From Lineus longissimus (taxonomy: Eukaryota; Nemertea; Pilidiophora; Heteronemertea; Lineidae): DNA of 60,000 bases. Under the pieces are notes generated by a model. That model made no database searches. It saw only the letters and a program-made list of their open reading frames with translations, and was not told where the DNA came from. Numbering within the stretch: the stretch's first letter is position 1; each line of letters begins with the position of its first letter. The stretch is taken from NCBI RefSeq assembly GCF_910592395.1, contig NC_088318.1, positions 16,308,349-16,368,348 on the forward strand. The letters are read 5' to 3'. Below are positions 23,314 through 35,577 of the stretch, piece after piece. Made by a program: the position numbers and the translations under genes.

Positions 23314-26300
23314 GTCGGAGATTGCAAAGGGGTTAAAATACCAACTCTCAACTTAGTCTCTCCGCTACCTGTTAAAAGCTTTGCGTGACTGTCCATTTTA
23401 TGAATGTCCGTGGGTGCTTGTAATATAACACAGCAAGCTTAAGGCCATCAACACCAATAACCTTGTCCATTTATGATCAGAATGTGGTTGGGGATATGCC
23501 AATAACAAAATTTCAAAAGATAATGAAATAAACTGGACAGTCAGGCAAAGCTTACCATATTGAAGGCATTCGAACATGGACACACACCATGTTGGTTAAT
23601 CGTCAGAAAAGGGACTTCACTATACATTTCTAACAAATATTTCTCAACGCAAAGTCTAAGCATTGAATTAACAGGGTTTTATACAAATAATTTTAAGGAG
23701 AAAACAGGTTCTAGGTGTATCCGGTTCTGTGTGCACCGAGTTCTACATGTGCTAGCGTACTAGGTTGGGTTCCGACGCACTCTAATTGCAATGGGTACTT
23801 TTGGAGGGCTTGACCATGACCTAAACCTTACCCTAATCCTAACCTTTTTATAGAAGCTAGAAGACATAGAACCCTTTTAATTTGGGGATTCATACGACAC
23901 AATACGTAGAATCTGGCCAGGACGCACAGAACCTGGGACACATGACCCAATTTCTACAGCTTTGAAGAGGTTTCATCAAAATGCTCAGCATTCTATTATA
24001 ACTGAAGCAAGGAATGCATTCAGATCTGCTTTTGGAGGATGTGTGAGAGTTGTATCGATTTTGGCGAGTGTTAGACAAAGCATTGCTTAGGTTAAATGCT
24101 TCATTGGTTTTTTGGGTATGCGTGACAAAGAAGTGCACGATACGTCAGTCTTAATTACTTGGACTCGTCTCAGGATACAGCTGTCAGAATTTCATTTATA
24201 TACTGGGTGACACAAGAAAGATTCCCTTCTTTTAGTTTTGAATAAAATCAATCATTAATTAACCGAATCCTGCTAAATGTATAGCTGAGATGAAGAATTC
24301 ATAAAGGCTTTATGAATTCTTGCCGTGATTAATGCTTTTTGTTTTAAGTTTGTTTGTTATCATCACCTGCAATATGTATTTACATTTTTCGACACTTCAC
24401 CACCTGAGCAGGTTTAATAATTGGATGCCATTGGTCAACAAGACCGCAGTAAAAACGCATCTACTACTGGTTTTAGGTTCTGTGGGCGGAAATCTTGGTT
24501 GATCCGACAAGCAAAAAGCACTCTCTTCCATAATACATCACCCTCAGAACATAAAACAATCAAAGATAAATGAATACTGTGAATCCAAGAGTAGGAGATT
24601 TTTTTTGTGTTGCCTTCATTTACTTTGCAGCTGTTGTAAACATGTGGCTTTCTTATTGCTTGTAATCCTGCTTAAAGGATGAGTGAGGCGGTAACAGACG
24701 AGAGCGTTAAATTGACTGCTGCTACCATTTTCACAGCAATCTCATTGCTTAAACTGACAACAATTTCAGCCATTGGGTAGACTGATATACAAATACTATA
24801 AACAATTAAGCAAAGTCGTGCATGCATTATAACATCAGTAGGGCAATGTTTATTTCTACTTACCTGACCCATAACAAAATACAATGAACACACATTGGGT
24901 AGGTCTTTAAATGGATGGCGGTAACAACCCCAAAAACAAAATTGTTACCACCATCTGCATGCAGTGGGCAAAACCTGCACGATATCAATCACAATACATT
25001 ATTTTTATAACAAGGTAAAATCAATCATTTCTCAAGTGAGGAAAACTTTCCATCGGCCAAATCATAATTTTAGGCAGGCAACCCAACTCTTATTTCTATA
25101 TACTGTAGAAATATCCATCTTAAAAACAATTTGTTTTTTTCGCTCTGCGACGGACAACATTTTGATAGTATTAGTAATAACATCAGAAACAATCTATTAC
25201 TTCTATGATGGGGTAATATCCTTCCCCTAAATCATTGGTCGTTTAAACAACATCAATCATGAGTCCTACAGGAATCAGTATTTTTTATACTTTTTTTGTT
25301 ATAGCTTTTATCGCCATTGAGTGCCACATCATCCTGAAACGCTGCAGTGGCAGGTTCATACAACATGCACGACCATTGCTTAGAACTGAATTACATGGCC
25401 AGTTATTCTATCACAGAATTGAAAATCAGGCGGTACCTGTCAATAGACATCTTCAGTCAGGCACAATACTGAAACCTTGGGGTCTAACCTTTCTGATGAC
25501 CTAATAATCACATAACACTCTTAAGCTCTCAATCAGTTTCATCAAAAACACATTCGTTTCATATATACATGTATGTATGTACTATGTACATCAAGCACTC
25601 TTGGTTTAAAGATATTAACAAATAATATCAGAGTTTCTTGAATTACAAAACTGATTCCAGGTTAAAAATCCCATTAAGATGCTGAGTCAATATCTTATTT
25701 AGTTATGTGAGCACATGGGCATGTCAATTTTTTCTTAGATACTAGTAATATTCCGAGTCAAGACTTACAAAAAACTTGTGAAGAATGAAGGTTATCTACA
25801 TGTGCACAAGCTGAATCAAATCTTAACTAAGAATCTCATCAGCTGGATGTTCAACCTGAGTAACTTCGGATCTAATAAGAATAGACTTTGAACCTATATA
25901 CTAGCAGCAGAGAAAACATCAAATCATTTTAGCAGAAACCGAATCTACTGTTCAATATGGGACATGTGGGACACGCGACGGAACATTAGCCGTCAGTGCC
26001 ATTGGTAATTCAGATGACTTCTTTATCAGACTGCCAATTGTCCAGTCAGATCAATTCTCCCAACAAGTCAGGGAATATCCGCTCGGACAGTATAGATTTC
26101 TCTTGGATTTCATTACCCATTGTTGGTGGGAGGTTTATCATCCAATCAACATGCCACCCAATACTAAGTAGTTCATTCACCTTCTCCTATCTAGTGAAGC
26201 TGTATGATACTTCCATCTGATCCAGATATAGTATTTGAGTCACGGACAACTATCTAACACATCAGAGTGAGGGCACTGGATCCTGGACACTGGATTTTGC

Positions 26301-26709
26301 ATACTGGATTCTTCATTTTTACTGTCACTGGATTGCACTGCCTGCTTCTTTCAATATCATTACCAGGCAATGAAAAACACAGTTAGAGTGCACATGTTTA
26401 TTGAAAATAAAAAAAGAATTCTGCTGAATCATCAGCTTTCATCATCAAGAGTAACAATAGCCCATTTCCTGATCAGAATTACTTGTCTTTTACAGGGGAT
26501 TTTACCAGAAATAGTTGAAAAGATAAGCGATTGAGATCACAAGCACTGCCCAAATAGTTACTCATAATAATAATAACAATATTTTAGTGTTTCAGCCCTG
26601 TCCATCTTAAATCTCATTGCCTGGGGACAAGATCGGAAAATGCAGGTGGTGCAATCCAATGACTAAAAATAAAGAATCCAGCATGTAAAATCCAGTTTCC
26701 ACCGAGGAG
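23314..26709. other. No secure gene
   Basis: Open frames at 24964-25230 (+) and 25259-25504 (+) are hydrophobic and lack splice or domain evidence. A TACATGTATGTATGT run is at 25566. Confidence 0.45.
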
Positions 26710-27425
26710 AATCATTATATGTCAACAAACACCAATTCACAGGAAGAGAATTATTAGAGAATCATTATATGTCAACTATAACACCACCTCATGGGAAGAG
26801 AATCATTATATGTCAACTAACACCAATTCATGGAAAGAGAATTATTAGAGAATCATTATATGTCAACTATAACACCACCTCATGGGAAGAGAATCATTAT
26901 ATGTCAACTATAACACAACCTCATGGGAAGAGAATCATTATAAGTCAACTATAACACCACCTCATGGGAAGAGAATCATTATATGTCAACTATAACACCA
27001 CCTCATGGGAAGAGAATCATTATATGTCAACTAACACCAATTCATGGAAAGGAAATTATTAGAGAAACATTACAGGTTAACCGTAACACCACCTCATGGG
27101 AAGAAAATTGTTAGAGAATCAATACATGTCAACCAACACCAATTCATGGGAATAGAATCATTATAGGCCTATGCCAACTAATGCCAATTCATGGGAAGAG
27201 AATCATTAGAGGATCATTATGTGTCAACTAACACCAATAAATGGAAAGGGAAGCATTATATGTCAACATAAACATCAACTCATTGGAAGAGATTCATTAG
27301 AGAATCATTATATGTCAACTGACACCAATTCATGTGAAGAGAATCATTATATGTCAACTGACACCAATTCATGGGAAGAGAATCATTATATGTCAACTAA
27401 AACCAATTTATGTGAATTCATGAGA
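26710..27425 (+). repeat. Satellite of ~39-42-bp units
   Basis: Units follow GAATCATTATATGTCAACTA then an AACACCACCTCATGGGAAGA or AACACCAATTCATGG variant, with extra ATTATTAGA insertions. Spacing of GAATCATTA is about 41 bp in the regular part; roughly 15 units in all. Two variant types alternate irregularly. Confidence 0.85.
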
Positions 27426-29408
27426 AGGTAGCAGCCACAAGGTTTTGACTTATAGACGTTCACGAACTCTCCCTGGCAATGTTTCACCTTAAATATGTGC
27501 TGCTAGGAACAAGTTTAAAGACAAGGAGTACTGAGTAAGTAAAGAAATTTGATTAGGACAACACTGAGAGTACAACAGTCTTACATACCAACTTGCCAGA
27601 TTTTTTGAGTTCATTCACACCTAAAATGAAAGCAGGAAAATTTAACTTATATTTGTGTGAAACGCCAATATTTGTCAGCATAATGAGTGATCCTGATTAC
27701 TGATATTTCACTTTTTCCTTTAGACCTAATTTGATGAAGATTCACAGCTAAAATTGGCGAGCTTTTCTGATGCCAGAGGTGCCCTCTAAAACACGAACAC
27801 TACGACAACACAGTGTGCCCTCACTCCAGCATGCCATTATTTTCAAGTTTGCAGATAATCACAAGAAGTTATGAGAGCAAAAGATAATCCAATTCAAATG
27901 ACAGTTTTCAGGTTCTAAATTAAAGCAAGAAATAATAAAGACTAATAGTCTCTATTAATTCTTGATTTAAGGTAATTGCAGAGAGCAAATTTCAAAGTAC
28001 TACAGAAGGAAAGAGATGTGACTATTTCTGGTTAGAGCAGAATAGAAACGCATAGATAGAAAATTCCTTTCCGACCCAAGATATTGCCTGGGCTCCTGGC
28101 TCACTTTTGCTTTCATAGGCCAGACATCAACAAAAATCTATAAATGGTATGACAAGGAAAACGGCCTTTCTTTCAGAATTTCCATGTGGAACGGTTTTGC
28201 ACTAAAAACAACCCTCCCTGCAAATATCAGCGCAATCGCTCAAGGTTCATTTCCATACCCTGAATCCTGAGATCGAGTCCGGGAACCGGGCTAATGATGT
28301 ACTTTAACCTGAGCATGATCCAAGGTGGAAAAAAAATAAGCCCGATAACTGTGTCTTCCCGCACCTCTCCTACTTTAACCAATCGTTAAAAAGAAGAGTA
28401 GTCGCGTGTGGTTTCAACCTATTGTGGCAAAGCCTTGTTAAAATCCTTTTAAGGGCCGACAGACAGTGTAATGAGGACAGGTGAGCGTTTTTCTTTGTCT
28501 TCAGTTTTTTGTCTGCACTTGGAGGTGTTATTCTCAAGGGAGTGATTCTATCCAAGGCAGGATGAGCATGTTTACATGCTACTCCAGTTAAGTGCCAACT
28601 GAGATCATTGACCTAGTGACTCTGTCTTCAGCAAGAGGTTCAGTCCATCCCAAGCTATTCGTGTTTCTCACTTTGTGAGGTCTTTCACTTGCTTCAAGAC
28701 ATCTTCAATCTAGAATCACCCACCCAGTGAATGATGTCATGAGATAATAGGATTTTGAAAAGTGGATAAAACACAGTTATTAATTGGCAGGTTGCAAAAC
28801 AAAAGGATTTTGAATAAGGCTAATTAAGTTTATCTCATTCTTTTCAAAGGTCAGGACACAAAAGCGAAGACACCGTCAAATTTTTTCTAACTGTAAAGCG
28901 CCATATTTTGCAGCACATTTTTAAAAACAGATTTTACCAACTGTACAAGCAGACTACCTCCAGTGGAAAAATTAGGGACAACGGTACAAGTGGTCTTCCT
29001 AATCTTATGTAATGGGAGTTCATTACTCTCAAGTGTGCATTTCAATGCCTTCAAGCTGTTGAATGCTGTAAGATGTTTATTTCCCTGAGCATGAAGCTTT
29101 TTATAAGCAAACTTTATCAAATTATGCCCACAAAGTTTCACAATCTTGATATTCGTGAATAGCAATTAGAAAGCATGAGCAGCATCGTGAGTACGTAACA
29201 GAATGACACTTCGTGAAGGATGCAAAGAAACTAATGAAGGCTCAAAGCCTCGTGATACTTCTAACATGACTAAGATGCCATTAAAAATAGCACATGAAGT
29301 TTAGATGAGTTTGAAGAGTTATTTCGAGAGAGTGCCAACGAAGAGTTTTTGTTGAGACAACTGTTTAACCTCTACCTTGGGTATAAAATGTGCCCATGCA
29401 GTCGCGTT
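27426..29408. other. No secure gene; one dispersed repeat copy
   Basis: A minus-strand frame at 28887-29165 is open for 92 codons without recognisable features. At 28561-28650 the sequence resembles 48861-48955. Confidence 0.4.
28561..28650. repeat. Dispersed repeat, copy 1 (related to 48861-48955)
   Basis: Shares GATGAGC, TTTACATGC, GTTA-GTGCCAA, GACTC-GTCTTC and GTCCAT blocks in the same order with 48861-48955. The two are roughly 70 percent alike by eye, in the same orientation. Confidence 0.5.
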
Positions 29409-30108
29409 GTAGCCCATTTGCCAAATAGCAGCAATGGTGTAGCCCATTTGCCAAGGAGCTGCAATGGTGTAGCCCATTTGCCAAATAGCAGCAATGGTGT
29501 AGCCCATTTGCCAAGGAGCTGCAATGGTGTAGCCCATTTGCCAAGGAGCTGCAATGGTGTAGCCCATTTGCCAAGGAGCTGCAATGGTGTAGCCCATTTG
29601 CCAAGGAGATGCAGTGGTGTAGCCCATTTGCCAAGAAGTTGCAGTGGTGTAGCCCATTTGCCAAGGAGCTGCAATGGTGTAGATTGTGCCAAGAAGTTGC
29701 AGCGGTGTAGCCCATTTGCCAAGGAGTGGCAGTGGTGTAGCCCATTTGCCAAGGTGCTGCAATGGTGTAGCCCATTTGCCAAGGAGCTGCAATGGTGTAG
29801 CCCGTGTGCCAAGGAGTTGCAGCGGTGTAGCCCATTTGCCAAGGAGTTGCTGTGGTGTAGCTCATTTGCCAAGGAGTTGCAGTGGTGTAGCCCATTTGCC
29901 AAGGAGCTGCAATGGTGTAGCTCATTTGCCAAGGAGTTGCAGTGGTGTAGCCCATTTGCCAAGGAGTTGCAGTGGTGTAGCCCATTTGCCAAGGAGCTGC
30001 AATGGTGTAGCCCATTTGCCAAGGAGTTGCAGCAGTGTAGCCCATTTGCCAAGGAGCTGCAGTGGTGTAGCTCATTTGCCAAGGAGCTGCAGCGGTGTAG
30101 CCCATTTT
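29409..30108 (+). repeat. 30-bp minisatellite, about 23 units
   Basis: The unit is GTAGCCCATTTGCCAAGGAG followed by CTGCAATGGT. Changes concentrate at three or four positions (AGCTGCAATGG or AGTTGCAGTGG). Because 30 is a multiple of three and the unit lacks stops in most frames, long frames arise on both strands (up to 294 codons +, 270 codons -). One unit near 29678 is 2 bp short, which shifts the plus frame from a VAHLPRSCNG repeat to a CSPFAKELQW repeat. I read these frames as by-products. Confidence 0.92.
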
Positions 30109-30136
30109 GTTTTGCTGAGGAGCCATGGAGATGGAA

Positions 30137-30235
30137 TGGCTTGGGTCTGACGAGCCATCATGAGGTTCCTGGTTCAATCCCTACTCTAGGCAGGCCTCTT
30201 TTTCTAACTTGCCTAAATACTCCACCAAGGTGAAA
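30137..30235 (+). mobile_element. tRNA-derived SINE-like fragment
   Basis: A perfect B box GGTTCAATCCC at 30171 and an A-box-like TGGCTTGGGTC 34 bp upstream sit directly after the minisatellite. Confidence 0.45.
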
Positions 30236-30362
30236 ACACAATTGATAAATGGGTACCGGTCAGAAATACTCAGGTTGTAGAGCTGTTTGAGTAGCTCATC
30301 TGAGTTCTGCTGATCAGGAAGTAAAAGATTTCAGGATATATCGGGTTGCGGCATGGTGTCGA

Positions 30363-30518
30363 GCCTCCCAAGCTGATTGGCAATGTTGCCATACCTCAGG
30401 GACTTGCCTGGCACGTCATCCAGTGACATATGACAACGGACATGATCGTTCATGATTGTACCAATTCTGTCCTCGGATTCACTCCGTTGAGCACATTCCT
30501 TGCCAGAGACGCTTACTT
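30363..30518 (-). repeat. 156-bp near-identical repeat, copy 1
   Basis: Matches 32849-33004 over its full length with three substitutions seen by eye, same orientation; flanks are unrelated. Read on the minus strand it looks like an exon: an open frame containing ECAQRSESEDRIGTIMNDHV then RCHMSLDDVPGKSLR, followed by a donor-like CTGAG|GTATGG. All three differences would change the amino acid in that frame, so there is no sign of coding constraint between copies. Confidence 0.85.
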
Positions 30519-31077
30519 AAAACTAGCTGAAGACAAAAAGTTCTAACAAATCTCACATCGTTTTTTTCTTCAGAAAAGAACATAAAAAGTTATAATGGAT
30601 TTCGCACTTATTTAAACACTGTATTACAGAAGGCGACAAAATATTTTTTTAAAGACTGTCTCATTACGCAAAGTAAAATATGTCGTAAACAAATTGGTAG
30701 TGTCAAGGCTTTCATCAGCACTGATAAAAACACAACATCCCATGGTTCTAACCATTACAGAAAGCTTGATTAAAATCATAAGATATAGGCAATTTATGCT
30801 GTCAGACAACGGGGTGATAGGAAATAAATCAGGGCACTTCAATTTTCTGCTTCTGCATGAAAGTTTGATTAAAGGGAGTGCATGGTAATAGCCACTTCGC
30901 TGGCTAGAAAACTGTCAGAAAACCAGTATCAGTCTGGGATCCTGACTTGCCTGGCCTGTTGATGTCAATGCTTTCATAACTTAACTCTGAGGCCAGATGA
31001 CTTAACTTAACTCTGAGGCCAGCACTACCAGGCTATACGGACTAACCCAATACATTATGCAAGCGGGCAGCTTAAAT

Positions 31078-31507
31078 TCATAAACTTGCGCTGAATACTT
31101 GAAATTGCTCATGTTTTGGTGAACTCAATTCACCATTTTTTGACAGTTTGCGCTCCATGGGACCCACAGAAACATCTCTCGAATAGGCTGGAGAAATGGT
31201 TAAGCGCTTTGCAACTGTTGTATGGTATGGAGTGCGATAGAATAATTTCAAAAGCATGACTGCATGACCCAATCAACAATCTCACCATATCTTGGCTCAA
31301 AACTGTGCCCCAGAAGCAATGCTCTCGAGCATTATCGATATCCACACACGACATTTCCTTCGCAATTAACATAGTCATCAGGGGATTGTGCCTGAGGAAA
31401 GTTCCAGCGATCAAACCTCTGAGTGTCGATACATGCTTTCTGTCTTTCAGGTTGAAGTGTTTCTTCAGCAGCAAAATACAATATCCTGGCAGATAAAACA
31501 GTTTCAT
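31078..31507 (-). other. Overlapping open frames, one may be an exon
   Basis: A good acceptor (CTGTTTTATCTGCCAG) ends near 31491. Behind it two frames stay open for 50 or more codons. One is a 125-codon frame from an ATG at 31507 to 31130. The other is more polar and reads ETLQPERQKACIDTQRFDRW before a stop after ~50 codons. A third frame is open at 31078-31272. The sequence does not let me choose, and none resembles a family I know. Confidence 0.2.
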
Positions 31508-32576
31508 TTTTTTTTAGAAATTCTAATTTGAAATTAAACCTACATGCACTCCCCTGTATGCTGTTTTGAATGACTATTTGACAAGTCTTTGAACATGTTG
31601 AAATAGTGAGTTTTCTTCATATCAGTTTGGCAAATACCATTTCATATTCTACACCGATGATGTATTTGATTGGATACCTCAAGGTAGATAAAACTTTAGT
31701 TGTCATGATTTAAACACGTAATCACTCAGGTAAGGTGAAGTGTTATGCTTCGAGTCAAACAATTTTGATGAAATATGAAAAAGTGTGCAGATAGAGCTTG
31801 CATTTTCCTGGGCAATTTGTTACAATATATGTGCTGCCATCCAGGCAAAAAATTACCCCCGATCTCCTTGATTTACATGCGGTGGAACTGGAATGTCAAG
31901 GATGCAGAATGCGTTGTGCAGCTACAACTGTGGCATTTTATATAACACTGCACTATTGCAGTAGATGGTTGCATCATAATTGGATCAGCTGACCTGATTT
32001 GTCACAAAAATGCCCAGGATAGCGCTCGTAATGCTGTCATTTTTTAAATCAGTACAAAAGTGTTCATAAAAAAAACATATAGTGGTCTTATCTAAAACTT
32101 AACAGAGCTTCAGATTTAAACTAAGTTTTTACATAAACTGGTGAGGGTGACTGCAAGTATAACTGTTTGTTACTCAAGTGTCACAAAATTGAATCGTACA
32201 ACCAGTCCGATACAAAAGGTCAAAGGTCCGCTAATCACAATTAAACACTCCCATCACTTCTGAATGGTTGACTAACAAGATACCTTAGGGAGTCTCGTCC
32301 CTTCATTAGGACTTACTGAGTTAGGGACCTGACCTCCTGACTGTTGAGGCCTGCCAGACTGATGAGATATGTTCCCACACCTCTGAGACTTGCCTAGCAT
32401 GTCAATACATATTACCAATGACATAATACTCCATCATGTCCTTTAAATGTGACCTAAAACAAAGATTTTTGTAAGGTTTTTTTAGTGCAGTCTATAACAC
32501 TCAGGGCTATTTCTGACAGGCATTAAAAACTTACCTAGTATTCAGGAGACACTTTACACATAATGGACTAACAAGT

Positions 32577-32596
32577 GGGGGGGAGGGGGGGGGGGG
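32577..32596 (+). repeat. Poly-G run
   Basis: Twenty bases of G interrupted by one A; could form a G-quadruplex. Confidence 0.9.
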
Positions 32597-32848
32597 TCCT
32601 CTCGAACATTTATTTATGAAATCAAAACTTATCTGTAGGACATGAAGAATAACTCTTAAAACCTAAATCTACTACGAAAAGGTCAATTCAGTGGTCTTCT
32701 CATCAGTTGATCTACCCCACAATTCCCAAATTATTGCTGAAGGAGCTACATGTATGTCCTAATTCCCAAATCACACTGATTAAAATCCCCGTAGGAGGCT
32801 TTTCCCTTCATTAGGGCTACCAGGGTGAAGCACATGACCCCAGCTGAT

Positions 32849-33004
32849 GCCTCCCAGGCTGATTGGCAATGTTGCCATACCTCAGGGACTTGCCTGGCAC
32901 GTCATCCAGTGACATATGACAACGGACATGATCGTTCATGATTGTACCAATTCTGTCCTCGGATTCACTCTGTTGAGCACATTCCTTGCGAGAGACGCTT
33001 ACTT
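32849..33004 (-). repeat. 156-bp near-identical repeat, copy 2
   Basis: Partner of 30363-30518, 2.5 kb away. A much older relative lies at about 32345-32440 and shares the GCCTGCCAGACTGAT-to-GACTTGCCTAGC part, so the sequence belongs to a repeat family with a recent duplication. The minus-strand frame is open from 33020 to 32817. Confidence 0.85.
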
Positions 33005-33673
33005 GATCACGATGCGACAATTGGTGTCAGCTTGAATGGGCTGGTAATCAGCCACTTTCACGGTACAAGGGCTATGACAGTGCCGACGTGATTCATTTTA
33101 CATGCAGCTTACGAGAGAAAAAAAGAGGAGCAGTTTTGGAAAAATCAGAGTCAAATAATCTACAAGGGAAATTTTGGGAAACAGTCTGGACAATTTGGTG
33201 TTTAAGGGAACATGTTAATTCCTGTTTGACATATTTTGCAAATCCTGCTTTCCTACTCCTAGGTCTGCAACTCCATCTCAATTTCCCCTACAAAATATTC
33301 CTATACCCCAATCCCGAATTTTTGGGTAATCTGGGCCCCGAAAAAAAGACTGTTACCGCTCTATCCTCCTCAGACAATATTTGTCGAAAGAGTCAGATCA
33401 TGCTGAGTAGTTTTCCATCACAATTACTCCGCACATCACAATTTTTTTTTGTTCAACCAATGTGATCATCTGCCGGACATGTCCGAGTGGTTGGTTCGCA
33501 AATCCCATGATAAGCTAACGATCTGGTGAAATAATCATGACATGTCCTTCTTGACCCATGCTACCATTACTCAATTGGAAAACCAATATAGTAACAGCAA
33601 TTTGTCTGATGTTTTATTTGACTATATAAGAGCCGCCAGACAGCCAAAAAACAAGAAAGTTCATATGGCTTAC

Positions 33674-33829
33674 TTGTAGGTTTATATACGATTTATCATT
33701 TTCTGAGAAAAATTTTTCAATAAGAATATCCTTTTCACTTGTCCCCTTTTTCTTCTGTGCAAACATATTTGTTTTTTGTTCGCTATCCACAGAGCTAACA
33801 GGTGGTGCCTGCTCCTTTGGATATGACAT
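33674..33829 (-). CDS. Probable first coding exon of an unrecognised gene
   Basis: The ATG at 33829 follows an in-frame TGA, and 18 bases upstream lies a good acceptor (TTATGTTCTTCCAG), so the 5'-UTR may be spliced. The frame gives 52 codons and reaches a near-perfect donor (CTACAA|GTAAGC) in phase 0. The peptide starts MSYPKEQAPPVSSVDSEQ and continues through a lysine-rich stretch (AQKKKGTSEKD) to LIEKFFSENDKSYINLQ. It is polar and acidic/basic without hydrophobic core, like a disordered cytosolic or nuclear N-terminus. The next exon should lie at lower coordinates, but none was identified with confidence; the 156-bp repeat at 32849-33004 lies there and itself looks exon-like. Confidence 0.42.
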
Positions 33830-33999
33830 GTACGATGCAAATCATGCTGGAAGAACATAATTACCAGAACACTTATTTTTTTTTGAACACTATCTTCTTG
33901 AATGCAAAACCTGTAACATTACTGAAACCCCTCCCACAACAAGACTACTTGGAAAATTATTCTCGGGAGGAATTCTCAAGGGAGCATGCTTTCAGTATC

Positions 34000-34190
34000 G
34001 CTTCAAAAGATAGTGTTTTTCCAGTGCTTTTCCACTGGTCAGGGTCAGCAGCAAAGGGCTTCACAACAGCAGTCACCACTACAGGTCTCCACAGAAGTAC
34101 TCCAGGGTATTAGTGAAAGCTGTCTCCACCTCCCCCTCTCCACTTGATACGCCCATGTCATAGTATGAACTGGTCATTTTGAAGCGGAGG
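34000..34190 (-). other. Open stretches in two frames, possible exon
   Basis: After a pyrimidine-rich acceptor (CCTCCGCTTCAAAATGACCAG) one frame reads SSYYDMGVSSGEGEVETAFT to a TAG. A second frame then reads VVVTAVVKPFAADPDQWKST and stays open for ~45 codons. Together they look like one protein with a frame change, or like two chance frames. There is no clean donor. Confidence 0.18.
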
Positions 34191-35577
34191 AAAACAGGTA
34201 AAAATGGCAGGATAATGCCTTATATCACAATTTCGTTATTAATTCAGTGGCATAGCCTAATATGAGGCATGAATGGGTTCATTCAATGAAAAATCCAATA
34301 AGATTATCAACATCCAACCTTGGACATGGCAATATTTCATCTGATAATCATTGCGCTATATTAGGCATGCTCGGATTGCCGCATGAGGACCAGATGAGGA
34401 TAATATAAATACAGATGTCACAAAACATGACCATGGCGTTTTTGCGAGATAAGTGAAATAAGGGACCATGAGTTGACCATCACAGGACTCACATGACCGG
34501 GTTAGAGCAAACACCATTGAAGCAAGGAGCCATTTCTGCACAGCAGCCATCTAACTGCCAAAAAAAATCACTGTGACTGCTAAGAGATCAGTAGGCTGTC
34601 AAACCAAAGCTAATGTGTTCTCCCACATCTATAGCGGAGATAATAGAATAGGTCCATTAATGACCAGTTACTCTACATCATGTGGCCAGATTATATATAC
34701 GGGGTACATGATACTTTTTTACACTAGTTATAGTGTTGGGTATGTCTGATATTTGTAGTCTTGTGCAAGCTGACACAAAAAAGATGATCTTCTTCTGATT
34801 TTTTAACGGTGTAGGCCTTTAAGTTGAGGTAAAACAATGAATGTCATGCAAACACTTCTTTTGGATACCAATCCTAACTGATACGCAGTGTTTGTAAAGA
34901 GCCCAACAAGTAACTGAAAACACTGCAGCTATCCCATGATGTCCGCAGCCAATAACAATTTATTACCACGGTCACAGTTGTAACCTTTTTATAGCAGCGT
35001 AAAAACCGCAACGTTACACAAACAATGCCATTGAATGCCAATCATTATTGATGAGATGCACCCATTCAGATTGATTACTTCCTCGGTAATGAACTCCAGC
35101 CGGAAATCTTGAGTTGATTAGGCTACAGACCTGCACGAGGCACCAGTGTTTTGGCCAACCTATGATGAAATTGATTGCAGATTTCTGTGATTGATCATCT
35201 ATGTCACATACTGGGTGTAAAAAACGAAATAACAGTTAACTTTTGACATCTTGATATTACTAGCTACAAACCTCTATTTTGATATCATATTGTATGGATG
35301 ACGCTCAGGTCTTGTGGCCAATTTAAAGAAAACTGACTGCAGATTTCTGCAATTGATCGTCTACATCATATACTGGGTGTGTCAAAAATGCCATAACGAC
35401 TTATTCTCATTGGAGCTGAGTAGTAGCCTGATGTGACCTGAAATCTGTTCAGACGTTTCTTGGCCATTTCTGACTGGCCTGCCAAAAAGCTTGGTCGGTA
35501 ACGATGCTGGTCTCATCTATTAACTACTACTTATACAGAACAACAATCCCGGAGTGAATGTACAGGTGTAAGGTGTC

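Larger units (their letters stand above)
30519..32848. other. Between the 156-bp copies: no secure gene
   Basis: Contains the ambiguous frames at 31078-31507, a small duplication of TTAACTCTGAGGCCAG at 30980-31022, and a G-rich run. Nothing else found. Confidence 0.4.

Noticed and set aside
22909-23388. 159-codon plus-strand frame
   Set aside because: No domain or splice support; the minus strand holds a more coding-like, LINE-like fragment over part of it.
23818-23846. Telomere-like CTAAACCTTACCCTAATCC stretch
   Set aside because: Too short and irregular to be telomeric repeat.
26710-27425. CRISPR-like array
   Set aside because: Units are contiguous diverged repeats without unique spacers, in a eukaryotic setting.
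29349-30233. 294-codon plus-strand frame and 270/236/157-codon minus-strand frames as repeat proteins
   Set aside because: All are produced by a stop-free 30-bp minisatellite; the frame changes within the array and both strands are open equally.
32817-33020. 67-codon minus-strand frame as a conserved protein
   Set aside because: The near-identical copy at 30363 differs only by amino-acid-changing substitutions and the flanks diverge at once, which fits a repeat better than a gene.
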